From assembly GCA_016718655.1 (NCBI GenBank), contig JADKCV010000010.1:1-64000 (forward strand): DNA of 64,000 nt. The letters run 5' to 3'. The translations under genes were made by a program, and so were the position numbers. The DNA comes from Flavobacteriales bacterium (GTDB taxonomy: Bacteria; Bacteroidota; Bacteroidia; Flavobacteriales_F; PHOS-HE28). Positions 49,726-57,960 of this stretch are shown here, piece after piece; position 1 is the stretch's first letter; each line of letters begins with the position of its first letter. Below the pieces are notes generated by a model. That model saw only the letters and a list, made by a program, of their open reading frames with translations. It was not told the DNA's origin and made no database searches.

Positions 49726-50265
49726 ATGGCCATGTCCCGGTATGCACGTGTGTTGGTGTTGCCATTCTTGTTGTGCGCTGCCGTACCTCAGCAACGCGAC
49801 GCGGACAAGGACACCACGGCCATTCTGCAGGCGAACTACCTGTACAACATCGCCAAACTGGTGGAGTGGAAGGACCCGGCCATGCGCAATGGTAACTTCA
49901 TCATCGGGGTGATCGGCAACGCCAACCTCTATCAGGAGTTGATCAAACAGTATTCCACCCGTACCATCGGAAAGCAGCCCATCGAGGTCCGCAAGTTGCC
50001 TCGAACGGCCGATGTGGAACGCTGTCACCTCCTTTTCGTGGGCCGCACGGAACTGAGCCTGTTACCGGAGCTCTACCGCAATTTGGCCAAGGCCCCAACC
50101 TTGCTGGTCACGGAGTATGATGGTGCGCTCGAGGATGGCGCCGTCGTCAACTTCGTGCGAGTGAACAACCTGTTGAAGTACGAGCTGAGCCTTGCCAATG
50201 CCAACAAACATGGGGTGGTCGTGGGTCTGACGTTACGCAACCTGGCCCACCGCGTGGAGGAATGA
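49726..50265 (+). CDS. YfiR-family (DUF4154) periplasmic protein
   Basis: From ATG 49726 (or 49732) the protein has 179 residues: a signal peptide (RVLVLPFLLCAAVPQ) and a YfiR/DUF4154 domain with QANYLYNIAKLVEWKD, FIIGVIGNANLYQEL, RCHLLFVGRTELSLLPELY, LLVTEYDGALEDGAVVNFV and ANKHGVVVGLTLRNLA. In Pseudomonas YfiR is a periplasmic repressor of the diguanylate cyclase YfiN. Here no GGDEF protein is adjacent; instead it overlaps a TPR gene by four bases and leads a unit ending in a SpoIIE phosphatase. A TAC-TTTG word (49651-49657), one base short of the -7 spacing, lies upstream. Confidence 0.85.
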   Translation: MAMSRYARVLVLPFLLCAAVPQQRDADKDTTAILQANYLYNIAKLVEWKDPAMRNGNFIIGVIGNANLYQELIKQYSTRTIGKQPIEVRKLPRTADVERCHLLFVGRTELSLLPELYRNLAKAPTLLVTEYDGALEDGAVVNFVRVNNLLKYELSLANANKHGVVVGLTLRNLAHRVEE

Positions 50266-51155
50266 ACATGCTACGCCTGCTGTCCATAGCCCTCTTCGCT
50301 CTGCTATCCGCCACAACGGTCATGGCACAGCCCGACCTGCTTGTGGAGGCCCTTCGCAGTTATCAGTCAGGGGAGCTCATGAAGGCCCGGCTGCTGGTTG
50401 ACGAGGCTGTGGAGACCCCGGCCCACTCCCAGGATCCCGAAGCTTGGTTATTACGTGGGTTCATCTACAAGGACCTCTTCAAAGGCATGCCGCAGGGCAC
50501 AGAGGCCGACAAGATCCGGGATGAGGCCATGAACAGCCTGGTCAATTCCTTGAACCTGGACGAGGCGGGGACCTACCGGGACAATGCGGTACAGGCTTAT
50601 GACTACTTGACCCGAAGCTGTTTCAACGAAGCGGCCAAATCCCTCAGCGAGTCGCAGGAACAACGTGCAATGGACCTCTTCGGACAGTTCAAGCGGGCCA
50701 CACTGCGTCGCGACCCCGGTGCAGACCTGAAGGCCAAGGAGGTCGAGTTCCATAACGCACTCGGGACCGTTCTCACCAAGCGGTTCAATCAGGATCGAGA
50801 GGATACCACCTGGTTCTTCAAGGCGGTGGAAGCCTACCAGGAGGTGATGAAGCTGGAACCGGAGAACTACGGGGCCAACTACAACCTGGCCACGCTATAC
50901 TACAACCGGGGTGTATTCGAGATCCGGGCCATCAAGGCAGAGGACGATATCCCCACCATCCAACAGATCCAGGAAGCCAGCAAGGAGTACTTCCAGAAAG
51001 CACTGCCCTACATGCTCAAGGCACATGAACTGAACCCCAATCGCAGGGAGACCCTCTTAGGGTTGGAGGGGATCTACTACAGCCTACAGGACACCGTGAA
51101 CTCCGACAAGTTCCGCGAACTGTATGAGATGATGCCTCCCCAGAACGACCAGTGA
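50262..51155 (+). CDS. Secreted TPR-repeat protein
   Basis: 297 residues with a signal peptide (LLSIALFALLSATTVMAQ). Helical repeats fit tetratricopeptides: ALRSYQSGELMKARLLVDEAV, EAWLLRGFIYKDLFKG, AVEAYQEVMKLEPENYGANYNLATLYYNRGVFEI and ALPYMLKAHELNPNRRETLLGLEGIYYSL. It overlaps YfiR and the phosphatase gene by four bases on each side, so all three are translationally coupled. A periplasmic scaffold between YfiR and the membrane phosphatase is a reasonable guess. Confidence 0.85.
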   Translation: MNMLRLLSIALFALLSATTVMAQPDLLVEALRSYQSGELMKARLLVDEAVETPAHSQDPEAWLLRGFIYKDLFKGMPQGTEADKIRDEAMNSLVNSLNLDEAGTYRDNAVQAYDYLTRSCFNEAAKSLSESQEQRAMDLFGQFKRATLRRDPGADLKAKEVEFHNALGTVLTKRFNQDREDTTWFFKAVEAYQEVMKLEPENYGANYNLATLYYNRGVFEIRAIKAEDDIPTIQQIQEASKEYFQKALPYMLKAHELNPNRRETLLGLEGIYYSLQDTVNSDKFRELYEMMPPQNDQ

Positions 51156-52954
51156 TCCGCAGAGGTATGGCGTTCAGGATGACCATTGGCAGGAAGATCG
51201 GGATGGGCTTCGGCCTGTTCATCTTCTTTGCGCTCGTGGTGGTGATCCTCACCAACCGTACCCTGGAACGCAGTCGGGACATCAATGATCAGATCAACAC
51301 CGTCTATTCCCCGTCGGTGGATGCCTTGGTACGTCTGCGGAACCTCACGGTGAATGCCCACACACTGGTGAAGCAATGGGCCTTGTTGGAGAGCATTGCC
51401 GATGCCCCGGAGAAAACCGCACTGGTGGAGCTGACCAACAAGGAACTGCCTCGTCTGCTGGATCGGATCGACACCCTCATGGCCCATTGGGAGCCCGAGG
51501 AGGTGGCACGTATGAACCGCATCAGTTCCGAGATGCGTACCATGTTCGACCTCCATGAACGGATCAAGATCATGCTGCCCTCCTTGGAGAGCTATAGCGA
51601 CCCGTTCATCCACATGGAACGTAGTGATCTTGCCGAGGAAGGTGGGCCGCTGGACCAACAGAAGGCCAAAGTGCTTTCTCAGCTGGATGCGCTATTGGCT
51701 GTGCAGGAGGCCAAGCGGCGCGAATTGGCCGCGGGCATGATCTTCAGCTTCGACTCATTGAAGTTCTTCGTGTTGTACATGGGGATCGCATTGGTCGTGG
51801 TCGGCGCCATCATCGCCTTCTTCATCATCCGGGGCATCGTTGGCCCGGTGCAACGCCTGCGTAGCGTGTTGCTCAGTTTGGGTCGGGGGGTATTCCCACG
51901 AACGAAGGTCCGCACCACCAACGATGAGGTGGGCGATATGAGCAAAGCCCTCACATCACTGGTCGAAGGACTGAGGCGCACCACGGAATTCTCCCATGCC
52001 GTGGCCGCAGGTGACTTTGCTGCCGAGTACAAGCCATTGAGCGAGGAGGACATGCTTGGTCACGCCTTGCTGAAGATGCGCGATGAGCTCGGTCAACGCG
52101 AACGTATCCTGGAAATGAAAGTAGTGGAACGCACCGAGGAGGTGGTGCGCCAAAAAGAGGAGGTGGAGCGTCAGGGGCGTAAAGTGGTCGAACTCTATAA
52201 GAACGTCACGGACAGCATCCGTTACGCCAAGCGACTTCAAGAGTCCATCCTTCCGCCGGACAAGCGCATCCGCGAACTTTTACCCGGGTCGTTCGTGTAT
52301 TATCGCCCCAAGGACATTGTCAGCGGCGACTTCTACTGGTTCGAACGGGTGGAGGACAAGGTCATTTTCGCTGCTGTGGATTGCACGGGGCACGGGGTAC
52401 CGGGCGCCTTCATGAGCTTGATCGGCCACAACGGGTTGAACCAGACGGTGAAGGAGCGTGGGCGTACCCGCCCCTCGGAGATCCTCATGGACTTGAACCG
52501 TATCGCCTATGACGCGCTACACAAGGACCGGGAACAAGGTTTGGTGCGTGACGGAATGGACATGGCCCTTTGTTGTTATGATCCGGCCAAGGGGGTGTTG
52601 GAGTATGCTGGGGCCAACAATCCACTCTACCTGGTGCGTGGCGGGGAGGTGCTCATCTTCGCTCCGGACAAGAACGCGATCGGTAGCTTCGACCTGCCCA
52701 CGGGTGCCTTCACCGATCACCGCATCAAGGTCCAGGAGGGCGATGTGGTATACATCTTCTCCGATGGTTATGCGGACCAGTTCGGTGGTCCGAAGGGCAA
52801 GAAGTTCCTATACCGCCGCTTCCGCGAGCTTCTGGTGGAGATCAGCGGCATGCCCGTGGACCAACAGCGAGCCGCGCTACATGATGCCTTCAGCAAATGG
52901 CGCGGAGGCCACGAGCAGGTGGATGATATTCTGGTGATCGGTGTTCGTGTGTGA
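51152..52954 (+). CDS. Membrane HAMP/PP2C-SpoIIE serine phosphatase
   Basis: 600 residues from a GTG that overlaps the previous stop; ATG 51167 is an alternative. A first membrane helix (GMGFGLFIFFALVVVILT) precedes a helical periplasmic sensor of about 170 residues, a second helix (FFVLYMGIALVVVGAIIAFFII), a HAMP linker, a coiled coil (ERTEEVVRQKEEVERQ), and a SpoIIE-type PP2C domain. Catalytic metal-binding motifs are KDIVSGDFYWFE, AAVDCTGHGVPGAFMSLIG and VVYIFSDGYADQFGG. SpoIIE/RsbU phosphatases act on anti-anti-sigma factors, but no such partner is in the window. Together with YfiR and TPR it forms a putative envelope-sensing unit. Confidence 0.92.
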   Translation: MIRRGMAFRMTIGRKIGMGFGLFIFFALVVVILTNRTLERSRDINDQINTVYSPSVDALVRLRNLTVNAHTLVKQWALLESIADAPEKTALVELTNKELPRLLDRIDTLMAHWEPEEVARMNRISSEMRTMFDLHERIKIMLPSLESYSDPFIHMERSDLAEEGGPLDQQKAKVLSQLDALLAVQEAKRRELAAGMIFSFDSLKFFVLYMGIALVVVGAIIAFFIIRGIVGPVQRLRSVLLSLGRGVFPRTKVRTTNDEVGDMSKALTSLVEGLRRTTEFSHAVAAGDFAAEYKPLSEEDMLGHALLKMRDELGQRERILEMKVVERTEEVVRQKEEVERQGRKVVELYKNVTDSIRYAKRLQESILPPDKRIRELLPGSFVYYRPKDIVSGDFYWFERVEDKVIFAAVDCTGHGVPGAFMSLIGHNGLNQTVKERGRTRPSEILMDLNRIAYDALHKDREQGLVRDGMDMALCCYDPAKGVLEYAGANNPLYLVRGGEVLIFAPDKNAIGSFDLPTGAFTDHRIKVQEGDVVYIFSDGYADQFGGPKGKKFLYRRFRELLVEISGMPVDQQRAALHDAFSKWRGGHEQVDDILVIGVRV

Positions 52955-52974
52955 CCGCGAAGCGGTACCCACGA

Positions 52975-53817
52975 TCAACCCTGCATGGTCCAGCCTCCGC
53001 CTACCGTCGTTTCCCGCGGGTTCATGCACATCACGGGTATATGGGCCTCATTGGTGAGCACCTCCTGCTCATAAGGAACCCCGAGCACACCAAAGATGTT
53101 GCCCTGCGCCAGGTTCATGATGGCGATGAGGTCGGCATCCAGCTTCACGGCATGGCGTACCACCGCTTTCACGAAATCGCCACTGTCCTCGTCGGCGATG
53201 GTGGCGTCGTGTGCGATCCCGCGCTCGTCGAGGTATTGGTTGGCGAACTTGATGTGGTTCACCAGTTGCTTGTGCAGGAACTCATCGTTCTCCCGAGGGG
53301 TGATGAGGTGGACCTTGCTATTGAAATACTTGGCCATATCGGCCACCATCGTAAGCTTCTGTCGGGTCTCCTTGTGCAGGTCCAAGGGCACCACGATGGA
53401 ATCGTAGCCATTGGCCTTGATGGAGCGCTCCTGCACTACGATGAAGGGTACTGGAGAACTGGTGATCACACGCAATGCACGGCTGCCGGTGAGGAATTGC
53501 ATGCCGCGCATACCGTGCGTGCCCATGACGATCAGCGAGGCATCGATCTCCGCAGCCGCGTCGCCGATGTCCTCATAGATGGATCCCACGCGGACCAGTT
53601 TGTTCAATCGCACGCTACCGGCTTTGCTTGAAGCATTGCCAATGATCGCGTCGAGTTGTTTGCGGGCATCCTCCACGTCACTCTGTTTGCCCACCACGTG
53701 CAATAGGAAAACCTCGGCCTCGCTATGCTGGGCCAGTGTTATGGCGTGGTCAAGGGCATTAACGGCCACCGCACTGAAATCGGTGGGCACAAGGATCTTC
53801 CGAATGGTCTGGCTCAT
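52975..53817 (-). CDS. Tandem universal stress protein (UspA family)
   Basis: 280 residues with two Usp domains. The first has the start KILVPTDFSAVAVNALDHAI and the ATP-binding pattern VMGTHGMRGMQFLTGSRALRVI; the second (YDSIVVPLDLHKETRQKL) ends in a degenerate motif (IAIMNLAQGNIFGVLG), so ATP binding is likely only in the first half. Such two-domain Usps are frequent in Bacteroidota. Transcribed towards the SpoIIE gene and divergently from ssb. A near-consensus -7 (TATCTTTA, minus strand 53869-53862) lies upstream. Confidence 0.92.
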   Translation of the reverse strand: MSQTIRKILVPTDFSAVAVNALDHAITLAQHSEAEVFLLHVVGKQSDVEDARKQLDAIIGNASSKAGSVRLNKLVRVGSIYEDIGDAAAEIDASLIVMGTHGMRGMQFLTGSRALRVITSSPVPFIVVQERSIKANGYDSIVVPLDLHKETRQKLTMVADMAKYFNSKVHLITPRENDEFLHKQLVNHIKFANQYLDERGIAHDATIADEDSGDFVKAVVRHAVKLDADLIAIMNLAQGNIFGVLGVPYEQEVLTNEAHIPVMCMNPRETTVGGGWTMQG

Positions 53818-53861
53818 TTCCGTGTGGTCTCAGGCAGGTTCCCTGAGTCGTTCAGGGCGGC

Positions 53862-53869
53862 TAAAGATA
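53862..53869 (-). promoter_or_regulatory. Near-consensus -7 element for the Usp gene
   Basis: Minus-strand TATCTTTA differs from TAnnTTTG only in the last base and lies about 45 bases before the Usp ATG at 53817. Confidence 0.4.
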
Positions 53870-53942
53870 GGGGGATCACCACATTTCCTGTTGGGCTCTC
53901 ATGCTTGACAGGGGTTGATATGCGGGACGAAGAGGCGATGGA

Positions 53943-54017
53943 CAAACGACAACAAACGGCTGTAAACACTTACAAATGGAGATCAACCGGATCCGGTGGT
54001 GGGTGCAGGGGTCCTTT
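53943..54017 (+). promoter_or_regulatory. Shared upstream element plus TTTG core, ssb copy A
   Basis: The element contains ACAACAAACGGCTGTAA and continues ACACTTACAAA, giving a TGTAA-ACAC-TTACA inverted repeat. The same block (one base different over 23) lies upstream of ssb copy B at 57817. In both, a CTTTG/TTTTGCA core follows at a conserved distance (71 and 72 bases). This marks a common regulatory region. Confidence 0.65.
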
Positions 54018-54068
54018 GCAGCGGCATTGGCCTGAACAACAACTCCGTAAACCAACAACCTCACCAAC

Positions 54069-54425
54069 ATGAGCACCACGATGAAGAACAAAGTACAGCT
54101 GATCGGCAACCTGGGCGGCGATCCCGAACTCCGGACGATGACCAACGGCCAACACATGCTACGGCTGAACCTGGCCACCAACGAGAACTACAAGGGCGCC
54201 GATGGCGAATGGAAAAGCGATACCCAATGGCATCCGGTGGTGGTGTGGGGCAAACAGGCGGAACGCCTCGCCACCCAGGTCCGCAAAGGATCGGGACTGG
54301 TGGTGGAAGGTCGATTGGTGCACCGCCGCTATGAGACCAAGGAAGGCGAGAAGCGCTTCTCCACAGAAGTGGTGCTCAGCGAATACCAATTGCTAGCCTC
54401 TCCTGCCATGGCAGAGATGAACTGA
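54069..54425 (+). CDS. ssb: Single-stranded DNA-binding protein, copy A
   Basis: 118 residues forming one OB fold: NKVQLIGNLGGDPELR, MLRLNLATNENYKG, TQWHPVVVWGKQAERLATQVRKGSGLVVEGRLVHRRYE and STEVVLSEYQLL. It coats single-stranded DNA during replication and repair. The protein stops right after the OB fold (LLASPAMAEMN); the acidic C-terminal tip that recruits partner proteins in classical SSBs is missing. It is the most diverged of three ssb genes here (others 57961, 58382). The upstream region shares a regulatory block with copy B. A bidirectional terminator follows. Confidence 0.93.
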   Translation: MSTTMKNKVQLIGNLGGDPELRTMTNGQHMLRLNLATNENYKGADGEWKSDTQWHPVVVWGKQAERLATQVRKGSGLVVEGRLVHRRYETKEGEKRFSTEVVLSEYQLLASPAMAEMN

Positions 54426-54443
54426 TCCAACAGGGTCACGAAC

Positions 54444-54478
54444 CAGAAAGGCTCCGGCATCGTGTCGGGGCCTTTCTG
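54444..54478. terminator. Bidirectional hairpin between ssb and the PKD gene
   Basis: CAGAAAGGC and GCCTTTCTG pair as the outer stem, with CCG/CGG inside, around a GCATCGTGT loop. It ends in GCTTTC on the plus side. It separates the convergent ssb (ends 54425) and PKD-protein (ends 54496) genes. Confidence 0.7.
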
Positions 54479-54495
54479 CTTTCATCTGGTCCGGG

Positions 54496-55698
54496 TCACT
54501 GAGGCCCTTTCACAATGCGCAACGTGCGGATGCTTCCAAAGGAATGCAACTCCACCACATAGGCACCGCTTCCCAAGCTGCTCACGTCCAGGTTGATACG
54601 TTCTGCTGCACCGCTCGGTGTGAGTTCCTGCACCATACGTCCGCTCATGTCCAGAACACGTACTCGAAGTTGGTCCACCCTCGGGCCGCGCAGCTCCACC
54701 AGATCGGATGTGGGAACGGGCCCCGCCGTCCATTCGACCAACCTGTCCGGACCCTCGGCCACCGAAGTCGTAGGAAAGGCATACACCTGGACGCATTCGG
54801 TGCTCACACAGGTATCCGTAAGCATCGGTCCCCATGAACGAAGGGTGCGACACAGGTTGAACTCACCGAACCACTCATACGCATGCAGCGCGACCTGTCC
54901 GGTGCTCGCGGTACCATCACCAAAATCCCATTCCACCACGTGATCCAGACCGGATGTCGAAGAGGTATCCAGCACACCCACCAACTGACCATCGCTGAAA
55001 TGGATGAACCCGGGATCCATGAACAAGTTGCAATCGCTTGTTCCCGGACCGATGTAAAGCCACTTGCAGACCGACGCAGTGCAATAAGCGGGTGGGCCAC
55101 CTTGTAGCGTTAGGCAGATCTTGTGGGGACCAGCACCAGTGAATGAGTAGCTCGCCGTGGAACCGGTCAGGGAGGAGCCGTCCGCAAAGCTCCAAAGCGT
55201 CTCATGCGGGACGGCCAGGATGTCCCCAAGTTCCACGAACGTGATCTCCGGACCTGAGATCCCGCTGATATTGAAGTCGGCGACCAGCTCCAAGCAGATA
55301 CTATCGGGCAGTGCCTCGATCAACCGGCATGTCGACGTACTGCAAGGAGCGAACGTTCCGGCATCCAAGGCGTTCACTGTGAGGCAGACCGGATATTCGC
55401 CCGGGCCGGGGAAGTTGATGGACAGTTCAGGGTCTGTGGACTGGGAAAGGATATCACTGAAGGAACTCCAGATGCTGTTCACCACGTAGGTCTGACCCGG
55501 TGATACTTGAGGCACCATCAGGTAGCCATAACCACCCAGTATGTGCTCATCGAAATCCACCACCAGGCCAGGGTCGCAGCCCACCAAGCTGCCGCCACCA
55601 CGCTCCGCGTCGTTCTCCGGGAACAATTGTGCCCACCCGACCAACGGGTTCGTGATCAGTAAAAAGGTCAAGAAGCGTAATGTTCGCAACGGGTTCAT
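54496..55698 (-). CDS. Secreted PKD-domain protein with T9SS type A sorting end
   Basis: 400 residues. A signal peptide (LRFLTFLLITNPLVGWAQ) precedes three PKD-like units, recognisable from YVVNSIWSSFSDIL...GEYPVCLTVNALD, ALWSFADGSS-type TLWSFADGSSLTGSTASYSF and VVEWDFGDGTASTGQVALHAY. The last 80 residues form a T9SS type A sorting domain (VRVLDMSGRMVQELTPSGAAERINLDVSSLGSGAYVVEL). It is a surface or secreted protein. Its start overlaps the stop of the upstream membrane protein by four bases, placing it last in a sigma-factor operon, so it may be both product and target of that unit. Confidence 0.87.
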   Translation of the reverse strand: MNPLRTLRFLTFLLITNPLVGWAQLFPENDAERGGGSLVGCDPGLVVDFDEHILGGYGYLMVPQVSPGQTYVVNSIWSSFSDILSQSTDPELSINFPGPGEYPVCLTVNALDAGTFAPCSTSTCRLIEALPDSICLELVADFNISGISGPEITFVELGDILAVPHETLWSFADGSSLTGSTASYSFTGAGPHKICLTLQGGPPAYCTASVCKWLYIGPGTSDCNLFMDPGFIHFSDGQLVGVLDTSSTSGLDHVVEWDFGDGTASTGQVALHAYEWFGEFNLCRTLRSWGPMLTDTCVSTECVQVYAFPTTSVAEGPDRLVEWTAGPVPTSDLVELRGPRVDQLRVRVLDMSGRMVQELTPSGAAERINLDVSSLGSGAYVVELHSFGSIRTLRIVKGPQ

Positions 55699-57134
55699 GG
55701 ACGGGTGGGAAGGTGGATGATCAAGCGGAATTCGGCACCGTGACGTGTGGTAAGGGCTTGGACAGGCCCTCGGTCGGAAAGTGACATCGCACCTGGCATG
55801 GCCACATAACCCGCCTCGAGCGACCAGTGTTCATGAAGGCGATACGCCAGGTCGAGCCCGACCACGCCCAACACGGTGGCGGGATATCGTTCTGCGCGTT
55901 GTGCTCGCGTGAGCCTTGCTGCACCCACCGTACCATCAGCTATCCGGGTGAGGGCTGGCCCGGCCTCGGTACGGGTCAGCTCCAGTGCCAAGCCGGTACG
56001 TGCTCCGAAGGCCCATCTCCGCCATTCCGTGCGCCAATGACCCATTAAAGGAATGCGTATGGTACTGCGCCGGTCCACTCCTTGGGTCACGGTCTCCTTC
56101 GTGGTCGTAGTGACCACCGTGTCCACGTTGCTCAGGAACACCTCGTTGTTCAAGGTCACGTAGTAGTTCTCTTCACGTACCGTCGTGGTCCGGTCCACGG
56201 CCACGTGTCTGAAGGGGCGCTCCATGCGATCGGTCATCACCCCGGTACTAATGCCAAAGCCGCTGCGCCATTGGCGACCGGCAGCAAGACCCCACACGAA
56301 CTGCCCCAAGCTCCCCTCACCTTGTTCAAGCGCGTTGGCAAGGTCTTCATCCGTGCCTTGCCAGCTTGTCCGGCTCTGGTTCGTGCCTACGGTGGCACCG
56401 AGCCACCACTCGCCATGGGGAACGTGGTATCGTGGCAGCGTTACGCCATGTGGTGCTGCCGCGCTGAGCCCAATGTTCAGCACGGGGTTCAGCAGATCCA
56501 ACCGCTCTCGGTCCATCAGCGCGGGTTCCGAACGTTCAGTGCCGGCCGAGGTGATATCAACAACACCCTCGGGAACGGGGGGCTGGGTCGCGGGGGAAGA
56601 GGTTGCCCTTAGAGGGGAAGATGCGCGTACTGGAACGGTGGCCGCCGGGTGCTGTGTGAAGGCAATGGAGTTCTCGACCCCGGTCCGTGAACCAGACGTG
56701 GATGGTAACAAGGTCCCGGTCTCCAAGGTCGGGTGTTCGAAGGCGTTTGCCACACCGTCGGTATTGGACCCAAGCACCTGATCGACCCCGACGGCTGTCG
56801 TCACTATGGCTTGATCCCCGTTGGAAGAGGCTGTCACAGTGCTCTCCGCGATCAACGGTGCGCCACCTTCCGAGGAGGCTGCTGGTAGAACCTTCGATCG
56901 TGGTCGCTCCAGGGTATGATGCTCCGGATCCGAAGAACCCAAGTACGATGCTATGCCGATGGCGAGTCCACCGACAAGCACGGATCCGGCCATGATGTAC
57001 CAACGCCAACCTGCCGCTCGGCGGCGTTTTTCCTGCGCGGCCGCAATACCGGCCCATACGCTCGGTGGCGGTGCTGCCTCGGCGTTTGCCAGTGCCTTGC
57101 GGAACTGTTCGTCAATGGGGTGTCTTTCCTGCAT
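55695..57134 (-). CDS. Putative anti-sigma-like membrane protein with C-terminal barrel-like domain
   Basis: 479 residues. The first 40 (HPIDEQFRKALANAEAAPPPSVWAGIAAAQEKRRR) are cytoplasmic and resemble the N-termini of Bacteroidota proteins encoded beside ECF sigma factors. One membrane helix (YIMAGSVLVGGLAIGIASYLG) follows, then a long Ser/Thr/Pro-rich linker and a C-terminal region of amphipathic beta strands (WWLGATVGTNQSRTSW, WRSGFGISTGVMTDR, WAFGARTGLALELTRTEA, HWSLEAGYVAMPGAM) ending in an aromatic-poor LIIHLPTRP. It overlaps the sigma gene by 23 bases. A role in restraining that sigma factor is inferred from position and layout, not from a recognised anti-sigma motif. Confidence 0.72.
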   Translation of the reverse strand: MQERHPIDEQFRKALANAEAAPPPSVWAGIAAAQEKRRRAAGWRWYIMAGSVLVGGLAIGIASYLGSSDPEHHTLERPRSKVLPAASSEGGAPLIAESTVTASSNGDQAIVTTAVGVDQVLGSNTDGVANAFEHPTLETGTLLPSTSGSRTGVENSIAFTQHPAATVPVRASSPLRATSSPATQPPVPEGVVDITSAGTERSEPALMDRERLDLLNPVLNIGLSAAAPHGVTLPRYHVPHGEWWLGATVGTNQSRTSWQGTDEDLANALEQGEGSLGQFVWGLAAGRQWRSGFGISTGVMTDRMERPFRHVAVDRTTTVREENYYVTLNNEVFLSNVDTVVTTTTKETVTQGVDRRSTIRIPLMGHWRTEWRRWAFGARTGLALELTRTEAGPALTRIADGTVGAARLTRAQRAERYPATVLGVVGLDLAYRLHEHWSLEAGYVAMPGAMSLSDRGPVQALTTRHGAEFRLIIHLPTRP

Positions 57135-57714
57135 GGACAGGGAGGGTGATGTCGTTCAATCGTTGTTGCAGCATACGCCGGGCCTTGGCCAATTGGCTTC
57201 TCGAAGTGCTCTCGCCGAAGCCCAGCATCTCGGCGATCTCCGCATGGTCATAACCATCGATGGCATACAGGTTGAATACCGCCCGGTAGCCGTCAGGAAG
57301 GGCCGATACGAGCTTCAGCACCTCCTGTTCTCCTAGTTGGTCCAGTGCTACGGATTCCACGGGTTCCTCTGGAAGGTGTTCCAACCCGAAGCGTTCCTGT
57401 TGGAACGACTTCTTACGGTACGTATTGATGGCGGTGTGTACCATGATCCGGCGGATCCAGCCTTCCAGTGAGCCTTGTAGTCGGAAACCGGACAGCTTGT
57501 CGAACACGCGGATGAACCCCTCTTGGAGCAGGTCCTGCGCTTCCAACTCGTGCCGGGCATAGCGCAGGCACACGGCGTACATACGCCGCGCATACCGCGC
57601 GTACAGGAGCTCCTGACAACGGCGGTCCGCATCCAAGCAACCCTGGACCAGCTCGCGTTCCGATAATTCGCTCAACAGGAAGGCCTTTCCAGCACTACAG
57701 ACAGGTGGAGGCAC
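57112..57714 (-). CDS. ECF-family RNA polymerase sigma factor
   Basis: 200 residues. Region 2 is seen in YARYARRMYAVCLRYARHELEAQDLLQEGFIRVFDKLSGF with the DLLQEGFIRVF core, and region 4 in ALPDGYRAVFNLYAIDGYDHAEIAEMLGFGESTSRSQLAKARRML. Length and order fit an ECF (sigma-70 family) factor of the kind common in Bacteroidota. The downstream gene overlaps by 23 bases and encodes its likely regulator, followed by a secreted PKD protein. The true start may be a few codons further in, at a codon near LLSELSERELVQG. It is divergent from ssb copy B. Confidence 0.93.
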   Translation of the reverse strand: MPPPVCSAGKAFLLSELSERELVQGCLDADRRCQELLYARYARRMYAVCLRYARHELEAQDLLQEGFIRVFDKLSGFRLQGSLEGWIRRIMVHTAINTYRKKSFQQERFGLEHLPEEPVESVALDQLGEQEVLKLVSALPDGYRAVFNLYAIDGYDHAEIAEMLGFGESTSRSQLAKARRMLQQRLNDITLPVHAGKTPH

Positions 57715-57758
57715 GGAAACGCTGCCTGGCTGCGGGAACGGGTCATGCCAAGATAAGG

Positions 57759-57782
57759 GATCCCGCGTCGAACGCGGGGTTC
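57759..57782. repeat. REP-like hairpin element, copy 2
   Basis: GATCCCGCG-TCGAA-CGCGGGGTTC is an inverted copy of the element at 28931-28953, with the same stem and flanks. It lies between the ECF sigma start and the ssb upstream element. Confidence 0.5.
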
Positions 57783-57816
57783 AAGAAGGGGTGGAGCGAT
57801 CAATGGCGGTATCCAG

Positions 57817-57892
57817 CAAACGACAGCAAACGGCTGTAATCGCCTATAAACGACTATTACCCGAATGCCGCTTTCCACCCCGGGGACTTTTG
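57817..57892 (+). promoter_or_regulatory. Shared upstream element plus TTTTG core, ssb copy B
   Basis: This region contains ACAGCAAACGGCTGTAA, followed by TCGCCTATAAA and, 72 bases from the block start, TTTTGCATCGG. It matches the region ahead of ssb copy A in both sequence and spacing. The -7 core is ACTTTTG; no clear TTG -33 box is seen. Confidence 0.65.
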
Positions 57893-57960
57893 CATCGGTC
57901 TTCGGCAACAGCACCGTGGACCAAGAACCTCAAGTACACACAAAACACCCAGTACCCATG

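Noticed and set aside
57817..57850. PHO box upstream of ssb copy B
   Set aside because: CTGTAAT occurs once, without the second direct repeat needed for a PhoB site.
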